This document shows positions 43,894-50,222 of a DNA stretch of 64,000 bases, piece by piece. The number at the start of each line of letters is the position of its first letter. The first letter of the stretch is position 1. A model generated the notes under the pieces. That model made no database searches, had not been told where the DNA came from, and was given only the letters and a program-made list of their open reading frames with translations. The translations under genes and the position numbers were made by a program. The stretch spans positions 124,001 to 188,000 of the forward strand of contig NZ_FRAY01000003.1 in NCBI RefSeq assembly GCF_900142475.1, given 5' to 3'. The DNA comes from Fibrobacter sp. UWH4. Lineage in GTDB: Bacteria; Fibrobacterota; Fibrobacteria; Fibrobacterales; Fibrobacteraceae.

Positions 43894-43922
43894 AATATAT
43901 ACAAAATAAAACCCGATTGCAA
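43894..43922 (-). promoter_or_regulatory. Sigma70-like promoter of the rSAM-lipoprotein operon
   Basis: On the minus strand, TTGCAA (43922-43917), a spacer of exactly 17 bases and TATATT (43899-43894). Transcription should start near 43887, giving a leader of about 34 bases to the TTG start codon. Confidence 0.65.
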
Positions 43923-43955
43923 TCATCGGACGAAAATGTGTGATAGCAGCTTTTT

Positions 43956-44270
43956 TTATTTCTTAAACTTTACAGCGGTGCCGTAGACGATGATTTCTGC
44001 GGAACCTGCCATCACCGAGGCGGTCGCGAAGCGCACATTCACGATGGCGTCTGCACCAATCATCCCGGCCTGGTTTTCCATACGTTCGATGGCGATATTG
44101 CGGGCGTCGTTCAGCATCTCGGTGTAGCCGGCGATTTCGCCGCCCACAAGCGTTTTGAGTCCTGCAAACACGTCGCGCACCACGTTCTTGCTAAAGACAA
44201 CGCTCCCGCGCACCATCTGAAGAGTTTCAATTTCTTTGCCGGTAATAAAGTCTGTTGTAAAGAGCTTCAT
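43956..44270 (-). CDS. YbjQ/UPF0145 family protein
   Basis: A 104-residue soluble protein matching the YbjQ (UPF0145) family along its length: 'ETLQMVRGSVVFSKNVVRDV', 'GEIAGYTEMLNDARNIAIER' and 'ADAIVNVRFATASVMAGSAE'. These proteins form pentamers of dodecin-like beta sheets, and their function is uncertain despite a 'heavy-metal-binding' label in databases. AGGAGG lies 5-6 bases before the ATG. It is a single gene. Confidence 0.87.
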   Translation of the reverse strand: MKLFTTDFITGKEIETLQMVRGSVVFSKNVVRDVFAGLKTLVGGEIAGYTEMLNDARNIAIERMENQAGMIGADAIVNVRFATASVMAGSAEIIVYGTAVKFKK

Positions 44271-44363
44271 AAGTCCTCCTTTTTTGCGATAATATACAAA
44301 ACAAAATCCCTGAATAAATTAAATTTGCCATGAAAAAACATTTTTAGGGATAACGGAGAATTT

Positions 44364-45071
44364 ATGAAACAGAGTGTCATCCTGAGCGTAACGAAGTGGA
44401 GTCGAAGGATCTCCATTTATTTTGCCTTGTTCCTTGTCGCCTGTAGCGGTGACGGTTCCTCGACTGCTGCAAACGGAAATTCAAGTAATTCAGGCAACAG
44501 CGATTCTGGCAACGGCGCCAACAGTGAATACGAATCCTCCTCGAATACCCTCAAGGACTCGCGCGATGGCAAGACTTACAAGACCGTGAAAATCGGCAAT
44601 CAAGTCTGGATGGCCGAAAACCTTGACTATGAAACGGGAAACGCAGTCTGCGGCGAAAAGGAATATATGACCTTGTTCGGTTGCCTTTATTCCTGGGATG
44701 AGGCGAAGACCGTATGCCCCGGCGGCTGGCACTTGCCGAGCCAGGCTGATTGGAAAACGCTGATTGAATTTGTCGTGGATTCCTCGACGGCAGGGAAGAT
44801 TCTCAAGGCCTCGACTACCTGGAGCGATAAGGGGCATTACGAAGACGGTACCGACGATTACGGCTTTACTGCATTGCCGGGCGGCGTGCGCCTTCCGCAA
44901 CGGGGCAAAACGCATCAGTCCTTTGTGAATTCGGGAGCCTTCTTCTGGAGCGCCACCGAGGTCGATGACGACGAGTCAATCACCTTGGTTTTGCGTTACG
45001 AAAACGATGCAGCGACATTGTTCGAAAACAACAAGGACGCCGGTGTCAGTGTCCGCTGCGTGAAGAATTGA
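44364..45071 (+). CDS. FISUMP-domain lipoprotein
   Basis: A 235-residue lipoprotein. The N-region of its signal peptide ('SVILSVTKWSRRIS') is encoded by a dispersed repeat (44376-44414), then 'IYFALFLVACSGD' gives the lipobox. A Ser/Asn/Gly linker leads to the FISUMP domain from about residue 68: 'DSRDGKTYKTVKIGNQVWMA', 'ENLDYETG', 'LYSWDEAKTVCPGGWHLPSQ', 'DDYGFTALPGGVR' and the terminal 'GVSVRCVKN'. FISUMP domains are numerous in Fibrobacter surface proteins and look like lectin-type folds, with unknown function. GGAG lies 7 bases before the ATG. Confidence 0.88.
   Translation: MKQSVILSVTKWSRRISIYFALFLVACSGDGSSTAANGNSSNSGNSDSGNGANSEYESSSNTLKDSRDGKTYKTVKIGNQVWMAENLDYETGNAVCGEKEYMTLFGCLYSWDEAKTVCPGGWHLPSQADWKTLIEFVVDSSTAGKILKASTTWSDKGHYEDGTDDYGFTALPGGVRLPQRGKTHQSFVNSGAFFWSATEVDDDESITLVLRYENDAATLFENNKDAGVSVRCVKN
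44376..44414 (+). repeat. Dispersed repeat encoding part of a signal peptide
   Basis: GTCATCCTGAGCG...GTCGAAGGATCTCC is the common extragenic repeat type that reads 'tcctgagcg...cgaaggatct'. Here it lies from codon 5 of the FISUMP lipoprotein and supplies its positively charged N-region. Confidence 0.75.
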
Positions 45072-45072
45072 G

Positions 45073-45312
45073 TTAGAAAAATACCCTGTAGGGAACGATT
45101 TTCTGCTGCTTCCGCCCCTTGGTGTCAAAGTAGAAGTCGCGGCGGAATCTGTTTATCTTTGCTGCAGGCCGTTTTGCGATGGATGTTGTACTCGTATTTG
45201 AGTAAACAATATACCATTGGTGTATTTCCTCTTTTTGAACTTGCTCAATTACAAAGCCTTTTTCTGTTTCTGTGATAGTTTGGTCGTAAGATTGACCTAT
45301 GTCACCTTTTTT
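45073..45312 (-). other. -1 frame extension of the 45297-45974 gene
   Basis: An open frame continuing from the slippery site in the -1 frame, giving about 79 residues of ordinary protein sequence ('GDIGQSYDQTITETEKGFVI', 'HQWYIVYSNTSTTSIAKRP', 'KIVPYRVFF'). A separate start at 45351 is possible but has no ribosome binding site at good spacing. Joined to the upstream frame it would give a product of about 300 residues instead of 225. Confidence 0.6.
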
Positions 45313-45974
45313 GACGGAATTTCCTTTTTGTCGGAACATGAATTTGACCAACAGTCATAAACTTTATAGTATTCATGGCATATGTGTTTGTTGTCCTTCT
45401 CGGCAACATAAAAATGAAAATCGACTGTGTCCATCGGTGCTCCGTCTTCTGATCCGAGATTTAATCTGAACAGAGTGTCTTTTCTCAGGATGATTTCTGT
45501 GTAACCTTCGTAAGAGTCGTTTTCTCCATTAGATTCCCAAGATCTATTAACTACGCCGTTCTTAAACATCTTGATAGATTGTTGTGAGATGCGTGAATCT
45601 TCTTCGTAATCTGGTTCATCGACGATTGCTTCGATAACTACAGTGTCGCCAAGAAAACTTTTTTTATAGGCTATGCTACTGTCGGCTGGGTTTGAGATAT
45701 CGTTTATTAGATAGAAAAATAAGCTTGTATCTGAATTGAAATTTCCTTGATTGAAAGATTCATTTATTTTTAAGATTTTCTCTTTTTCATATATTAATTT
45801 CTGTGATTCAAAATCTTCACTGTTTATGTAATTCACTCGGAAACCGTCAAAGGAGGCGTCTTCATTAAAATAAAGTCCGAATATACTTTGTTGAAGCATC
45901 AGCAGTCCTTCTGTGCAGGTGATGGCGTGGACTGTAGGGACTAGGAAAAGCAGAAAAAGAAGATAGCGTATCAT
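45297..45974 (-). CDS. Exported protein of unknown function ending at a possible frameshift site
   Basis: A 225-residue protein with a Sec signal ('YLLFLLFLVPTVHA'), an AT-richer gene than its neighbours. The mature part is beta-rich and acidic ('DGFRVNYINSEDFESQKLIY', 'GYTEIILRKDTLFRLNLG') and ends with Cys residues ('HICHEYYKVYDCWSNSC'). The ATG at 45974 is chosen for the signal peptide; the frame is open far upstream without conserved sequence. The stop lies 3 codons after an A-AAA-AAG heptamer (45312-45306), and an AAGGA (45326-45322) lies 9 bases before it, the same order as in the dnaX frameshift signal. Family not recognised. Confidence 0.7.
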   Translation of the reverse strand: MIRYLLFLLFLVPTVHAITCTEGLLMLQQSIFGLYFNEDASFDGFRVNYINSEDFESQKLIYEKEKILKINESFNQGNFNSDTSLFFYLINDISNPADSSIAYKKSFLGDTVVIEAIVDEPDYEEDSRISQQSIKMFKNGVVNRSWESNGENDSYEGYTEIILRKDTLFRLNLGSEDGAPMDTVDFHFYVAEKDNKHICHEYYKVYDCWSNSCSDKKEIPSKKVT

Positions 45975-46110
45975 TGGAAGTCTGTTTTTTTTGTAACCTA
46001 ATATAAAAAAAAGAATATGCTTGTCAATGAAAGTGATGCTGCGTACGTTTTGCAGAAGCTGTTTGTGCTCGGTCATTCTCAAGCCCGCATAGATGCTACT
46101 TTCGCTTACA

Positions 46111-46212
46111 GGGGTTTTAGGGGGCGGACAGCACTTAGAGTAAGGCTCTTTAGTGCGCATGACCACCAGGGTGGGGAGGCCCCGCCTAGGGGCCTGGCCC
46201 CTAACCCCCAAA
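46111..46212. repeat. Mosaic repeat, left boundary of the accessory block
   Basis: GGGGTTTTAGGGGGCGGA (46111-46128) recurs directly at 49187-49204. GGCGGACAGCACTTAG (46123-46138) recurs inverted and exactly at 49327-49342. TAGTGCGCATGACCACCAGG-GTGGGG (46151-46176) recurs inverted at 49207-49232 with 24 of 26 matches. The 45975-46399 interval otherwise holds only the fragment at 46225-46386. Confidence 0.7.
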
Positions 46213-46224
46213 GAGTTGTAGCGA

Positions 46225-46386
46225 CTAGATTCTTAAAGCGATACCGCCGCTCATGAAGCCGCGGTAGCCTGCGCCCAGTTCGACGTACAAGCTTACGTAC
46301 GGAAACGGAAGTTCCAGACCCACAGGCGTCAGCTGGACAGAAGGCAATCCGACGCTTTCCAGCCCGCTGTCAAATTCAAGCAAGGA
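46225..46386 (-). pseudogene. C-terminal fragment of an outer-membrane-type protein
   Basis: About 53 codons on the minus strand ending with TAG at 46227-46225 read as ordinary protein: 'LLEFDSGLESVGLPSVQLTP', 'YVSLYVELGAGYRGFMSGGI' and a final 'ALRI'. There is no start codon or upstream domain, and it begins right after the stop of the 46400-47497 gene. The alternating pattern and end suit a beta-barrel C-terminus. It is probably the remnant of a deleted gene. Confidence 0.55.
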
Positions 46387-46399
46387 TTTATATACAAAA

Positions 46400-47497
46400 T
46401 TAGTCCTTTACGCAGCGGACTGACAATCCGTCGCTTTCGTTGTCGCTACAGACGCTAACCATTCCTTCGGAACCGTCGCCAACATGAATCATTTTAGGAC
46501 AATTATGATTGAGTTTGTCTATTGTGGATGTCCAAAAGAATGCTAAAAGGCCCGGCTCAAGAAAATTTTGGAATGTTGCGGAGTAATTTCCTGCGGGCAA
46601 AATGGCGAACCCGTATTCGTCTTTTGCATTTCCCCAACCTTCGACTCCATAAGCGTAAAACGCCGAATAGCCGCCGTTCCCCTTTGTAGGCCACTCATCA
46701 ACTGAAGGCAAGTGCCAATCGGGTGGGCAGGCTGTCTTTGCGGCGGCGAGTGTGTATAGACGACCGTACTTATCGCAGTTTTCGCCTTTATTTCCGTTGC
46801 ACCAACTCTGTACTCCGTCTTCAATTTCAAAGTTGAGATTTTCGGCCATCCAGGTCTGTTCGCCGAGTTGAATCGTCTTGTAAACTTGTCCGTCTCGGGC
46901 ATCAGTCAGTTCAGGGCCTTCGTCTGCTTTTTTTACTTTTTTCGAAGGTTCTGGAGCGGGGCCGGGGTCAATTTCGTAGATTTTTCCGCTGAACTTGAAA
47001 TACTTGATGTCCTTGTTTTCGGGGGCAATATCGAACCAGTGGTCGCTATAGCACGTGCATGCCGATTCCACACGGTCGGGGCCATATTCGATTTTCAAGG
47101 TGTCGCCCGAACGTTTTGTCAGGAGATCCGCCTCGACATAGCATAGGTCCATTATGTTTAAGACGAATACTTGGTAATTTCCGTTACCGTCGTTAAGAAT
47201 ATACGCCTTGGGTAAACCATTGGAAGAGTATTCTGCGATGGTTGCTGCTTTGGCGGCTCGCTTTGCCAAAGAGGGTGAATCTCCCAAGCCGGCGAGACAA
47301 GAGCCTAACTTCAATCCGTTTTTCGTATCCGTGGCGAACGCTTCTGAAGCTTGGCCGCTGTCGTCCGGTGTCGAAATCTCGCCGGGGTTTCCTGCCATCG
47401 TGTTCTCAATTTCAGTGGTTCCCGCTTCGTTTGGCTTTTCGGTGCAAGCCCAGAACAAAGTTGTCGATAATGCGATTAGGAGTTTTGTCGTGTTCAT
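46400..47497 (-). CDS. Lipoprotein with CxC domain fused to FISUMP domain
   Basis: A 365-residue lipoprotein (signal 'LLIALSTTLFWACTE'). Residues about 60-185 form the CxC domain: 'LKLGSCLAGLG', 'LNIMDLCYVEADL', 'RSGDTLKIEYG' and 'ACTCYSDHWFDIAPENKD'. A Pro/Lys linker then leads to a FISUMP domain from about residue 200 ('DARDGQVYKTIQLGEQTWMA', 'ACPPDWHLPSVDEWP', 'EYGFAILPAGNY', ending 'GLSVRCVKD'). This gene links the two Fibrobacter-type domains in one chain. Its ATG overlaps the upstream TIGR02147 stop (ATGA), the same order as in 20142-21630. Function unknown. Confidence 0.85.
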   Translation of the reverse strand: MNTTKLLIALSTTLFWACTEKPNEAGTTEIENTMAGNPGEISTPDDSGQASEAFATDTKNGLKLGSCLAGLGDSPSLAKRAAKAATIAEYSSNGLPKAYILNDGNGNYQVFVLNIMDLCYVEADLLTKRSGDTLKIEYGPDRVESACTCYSDHWFDIAPENKDIKYFKFSGKIYEIDPGPAPEPSKKVKKADEGPELTDARDGQVYKTIQLGEQTWMAENLNFEIEDGVQSWCNGNKGENCDKYGRLYTLAAAKTACPPDWHLPSVDEWPTKGNGGYSAFYAYGVEGWGNAKDEYGFAILPAGNYSATFQNFLEPGLLAFFWTSTIDKLNHNCPKMIHVGDGSEGMVSVCSDNESDGLSVRCVKD

Positions 47498-48336
47498 TTG
47501 CGTCTCCTTTTATCTGAGGTGGTCGCCTTGTCTGTAAGGGGAAACACCTGCAAATTCATTTGATAGACCTGATCAATATCTCGGCATTCGTTTGCGATGT
47601 CAATAATCTTTTTGCGGAAGATGTCAATTTCCTTGGTAATGCGGTCGTAAACAGATTTGTTTATCCCCATGGTAATTCCTGAAAAGTTGCGCTCTTCCAC
47701 GGAATCCTTGGCTATGGATTGAAACGCCAATTCGGACATTTTTCGGTTCATCGTGCGGATGACCAGGGGAATCGTTTCCTTGGAACCCTTGACGGCTTTT
47801 TGTGTTTGCTCGTAAGTTCCATCGTCGTTCTTTTTGAGCAAATCCGCCTTGACAAGAAATTGGAGAATGTCGCGGACTTGTGCAGCCGTAATTTCATGTT
47901 TTACTTTGGACGCAATTTCTCCAAATGAAGCGTTTGGCATAAGGGGTGCGAGTTCGCGAATAATCGGGTAGGCAGGATTTTCGTAATAGCGGAAGGCGTC
48001 TGCATCGACGATGCGAATCTTGTTTATTCGCGCTTCGCGTTCGAGTTCCCGGAGAGCCGATTCTTTTTCGCTGTCGTTTTTAGCGTTTCCGAATTTCACA
48101 AGCAAGGTAAAATAGGTGTAGTCAAAACCTTCGAGTCCCATTGCTCGTGCCACTTTGGCTATGCCCGGCTTACTGAGACTCGTTTTCCCATCGCTGACCA
48201 GTTTTAAGTATGCGGGAGAAGCAAACCCGGCGAGACTTGCAAACTTCCGCCAAGTGAAATACGAATTTTTCTTGCGCTCGGCATAGAAATCTCGCATATA
48301 CTCACGGTAATCCTGATATTCGGTAATAGGCCTCAT
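47494..48336 (-). CDS. TIGR02147-family putative regulator, second copy
   Basis: A 280-residue paralogue of the protein at 20142-20975, similar along the whole length: 'YQDYREYMRDFYAERKK', 'TWRKFASLAGFASPAYLKLV', 'KVARAMGL', 'VDADAFRYYENPAYPIIREL', 'AQVRDILQFLVKADLLKK' and 'YQMNLQVFPLTDK'. The ATG at 48336 is chosen because it aligns with the paralogue start and lies 7 bases after a -10 element. No Shine-Dalgarno site is present. The C-terminus is Lys/Arg-rich ('DKRRRK'). It overlaps the downstream lipoprotein by 4 bases. Confidence 0.85.
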   Translation of the reverse strand: MRPITEYQDYREYMRDFYAERKKNSYFTWRKFASLAGFASPAYLKLVSDGKTSLSKPGIAKVARAMGLEGFDYTYFTLLVKFGNAKNDSEKESALRELEREARINKIRIVDADAFRYYENPAYPIIRELAPLMPNASFGEIASKVKHEITAAQVRDILQFLVKADLLKKNDDGTYEQTQKAVKGSKETIPLVIRTMNRKMSELAFQSIAKDSVEERNFSGITMGINKSVYDRITKEIDIFRKKIIDIANECRDIDQVYQMNLQVFPLTDKATTSDKRRRK

Positions 48337-48343
48337 ATTCTTA

Positions 48344-48372
48344 AAAATAAAACAAAAATGCCGAATACGCAA
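48344..48372 (-). promoter_or_regulatory. Sigma70-like promoter giving a leaderless mRNA
   Basis: On the minus strand, TTGCGT (48372-48367), a spacer of exactly 17 bases and TATTTT (48349-48344). Then 7 bases (TAAGAAT) precede the ATG at 48336, the same geometry as the promoter at 20106-20134. Confidence 0.6.
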
Positions 48373-48454
48373 TAAAAACGGCGTTTTTTTACAAATTTTT
48401 CATCTGAATTTAAAATATGATACAAATGTGTTTCATAAACACTCCCTTGAAAGG

Positions 48455-48537
48455 ATGAATCTAAAAAGAGGGGGAGTCGTCCCCCTTTAAACAATCTATT
48501 TCTCCACCACGTTCCCGAGGATGTGGTGGATTTTTTT
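48455..48537 (+). promoter_or_regulatory. Possible leader peptide with attenuator-like hairpins
   Basis: A mini-frame ATG (48455) to TAA encodes about 11 residues (MNLKRGGVVPL) across the hairpin GGGGGA-GTCG-TCCCCC (48470-48485). It is followed by a perfect terminator: TCCACCAC (48503-48510), GTGGTGGA (48523-48530) and seven T's to 48537. This sits 13 bases before the ATG of the broken gene at 48551, so an attenuated leader or a small RNA is possible. The terminator itself is convincing; the leader peptide is not. Confidence 0.5.
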
Positions 48538-48550
48538 ATGATTGTGTTGT

Positions 48551-49102
48551 ATGGCAATCTATTCTGAACCGTTTGACAAGAAAATTCTGTTGGAATTGCA
48601 GACGCATTACTTTGGCGATATGGTCAAGGGTGTCGTCGATGTTGCCGAAGGAAACAAAGTTTTTCTAATGAGGATTATGCTTCTTATGACGCAGCCTTGG
48701 TTTCATTCGGTTTTGTAAAGTCAGAAACACTTCCAGGATCTCCAACTTACACAAAGATTCTTGATGATGCTAGCGTTTTGACGGTAGGGGTGACTTATGC
48801 AAATGAAACGCAGATTCTTTCTGCGACAGTAACGAAACAAGAAAAAAATTATCTTTATGAGCCATAGAAGAGTTTGGAGAATTGTTGGTCAAACCATTGT
48901 TCCGTTCTCTTGGAGTGACGATTGAGTGGAATTATACAGCATCAAACTCCCTGAATTTTTTGTATTCTCACTTGGTGTTCAAGGGGTTATGGAGTATAAA
49001 AGTAATGTATATAAACTTTGGGTAAAAAAGGCTGATTGCAGTGTGCTTCAAAAAAAATGTTTAGACAATTTATTTGAGATTGAAATAAATAAATTGCAAT
49101 AG
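48551..49102 (+). pseudogene. Multiply frameshifted gene of unknown function
   Basis: Four pieces read as one protein of about 183 residues when one base is added at each of three sites. From ATG 48551: 'IYSEPFDKKILLELQTHYFG'. After the T-run 48660-48664: 'SNEDYASYDAALVSFGFVKS' to 'EKNYLYEP'. After about 48862: 'IEEFGELLVKPLFRSLGVTI'. After the T-run 48956-48961: 'VMEYKSNVYKLWVKKADCSV', ending at TAG 49102. The gene is AT-rich relative to its surroundings, suggesting foreign origin. No family recognised. A separate GTG frame 48926-49102 is less likely. Confidence 0.65.
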
Positions 49103-49186
49103 CTATTTGTATTCGACTCCACCCTAAACGACGATTTTCCAATCTACAATCTACGCTGGGTTTCTCAGCGCGCTTTTGGGGGTGTC

Positions 49187-49342
49187 GGGGGTTTTAGGGG
49201 GCGGAGCCCCACCTTGGTGGCCATGCGCACTAAGGCAACAAAAGCATATAAGGCGAACGCCGCGACAGAATGTTTACATTCTGGCATGGTTGAGCCGAAA
49301 TTGCGGACGCCAAAGGCGTCCACTTGCTAAGTGCTGTCCGCC
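49187..49342. repeat. Mosaic repeat, right boundary of the accessory block
   Basis: Contains the inverted partners of the left-boundary elements at 46123-46176 and a direct copy of GGGGTTTTAGGGGGCGGA. The two inverted parts are about 95 bases apart here but only 12 apart at the left boundary. Confidence 0.7.
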
Positions 49343-49484
49343 ATTAGGCGTGGGGGTGTAGAGCAACGGCGTGCGAACCAGGGGGACAACAGCTTTAAGG
49401 CGAGTGTTGTGGCAAACGGAGTTTGACATAACCGAGCCGATCTGTTGGGGCTTGAGCGTAGCGAAAGACCAGCCTTTCCCCCTT

Positions 49485-49510
49485 GAAAAAAATGCCCGCT
49501 TACGCGGGCG
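49485..49510 (-). terminator. Terminator of the mlaD-recG-hslO-thrH operon
   Basis: On the minus strand GCCCGC-GTAA-GCGGGC (49509-49494) is followed by a T-run of about seven bases (A-run 49486-49492 on the plus strand), about 90 bases after thrH. Confidence 0.7.
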
Positions 49511-49600
49511 TGACAAGCTTGTTGTTGATTGTGCTCAAAGCGACCCTGTAAGGGGTGCGACCTCATACCTCGAAGGACCGAAGGTCCGTGCCCATCGCTC

Positions 49601-50218
49601 TTACAGCGTTGCCTGGAACTGGTGAAATTTTTCCAGGAGTTCGGCGTAGGTCTTGGTGGCTTCGAGTTGCGGAAACTGGGCCACGATGGAATCCGGCGCG
49701 CAGAAGAAGCAACCCTTGTCGGCCTGCTTGAGCATGCCCGTGTCGTTGAAGGAATCGCCGCTGGCGAATACCTTGAAGTTGAGGTCCTGCAGGTGCTTCA
49801 CGACTTTTGTCTTCTGGTCGGTGAGGCGCAGGTGGTAACCCTTGATCATGTCGTTTTCGACTTCCAGGTTGTGGCAGAAGATCGTCGGGAATCCGAGATT
49901 CTTCATGATGGGGTAGGCGAATTCCTGGAACGTGTCCGAAAGAATAATCACCTGGGCTTCGTCGCGGAGTTTGTCCATAAAGTCGCGGGCACCGTCGAGA
50001 AGTCCGAGGTTTGCAATCACGTTCTGGATGTCCGAAAGCTTGATGCCTTCGCGTTCAAGAATCTTGATGCGGCCCTTCATGAGCACGTCGTAGTCGGGAA
50101 TGTCACGGGTGGTGAGTCGCAGGTCCTTGATGCCGGTCTTTTCGGCGACGGCGATCCAGATTTCAGGGGCGAGGACACCTTCAAGGTCCAGGGTAACGAC
50201 ACATTGCTTGGTAAACAT
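49601..50218 (-). CDS. thrH: ThrH-like phosphoserine phosphatase/homoserine phosphotransferase
   Basis: A 205-residue HAD-superfamily enzyme, the length of ThrH. The nucleophile motif 'TLDLEGVLAPEIWIAVAEKT' carries DLEGV in place of the usual DxDxT, a ThrH hallmark. It is followed by 'TTRDIPDYDVLMKGRIKILE', motif II 'VIILSDTFQEF' and motif III 'ASGDSFNDTGML'. The enzyme removes phosphate from phosphoserine, and in Pseudomonas can pass it to homoserine. The ATG at 50218 (MFTKQ) fits the family start; the frame opens 15 codons earlier inside the hslO gene. It lies 4 bases after hslO. Confidence 0.9.
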   Translation of the reverse strand: MFTKQCVVTLDLEGVLAPEIWIAVAEKTGIKDLRLTTRDIPDYDVLMKGRIKILEREGIKLSDIQNVIANLGLLDGARDFMDKLRDEAQVIILSDTFQEFAYPIMKNLGFPTIFCHNLEVENDMIKGYHLRLTDQKTKVVKHLQDLNFKVFASGDSFNDTGMLKQADKGCFFCAPDSIVAQFPQLEATKTYAELLEKFHQFQATL

Positions 50219-50222
50219 AGGG

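Larger units (their letters stand above)
49103..49600. other. Gene-free repeat-rich interval
   Basis: About 500 bases without a supportable gene. They hold the repeat mosaic 49187-49342, a 32-bp element at 49289-49320 (inverted copy of 28347-28378), further low-complexity repeat debris to 49480 and the terminator at 49485-49510. Confidence 0.6.

Noticed and set aside
48926-49102. Independent small gene with GTG start (58 residues)
   Set aside because: The frame joins better to the preceding pieces as part of one broken gene; no convincing ribosome binding site at good spacing.
46111-49342. Insertion sequence or transposon
   Set aside because: Inverted ends are present, but no transposase or recombinase frame, even a broken one, could be recognised inside.
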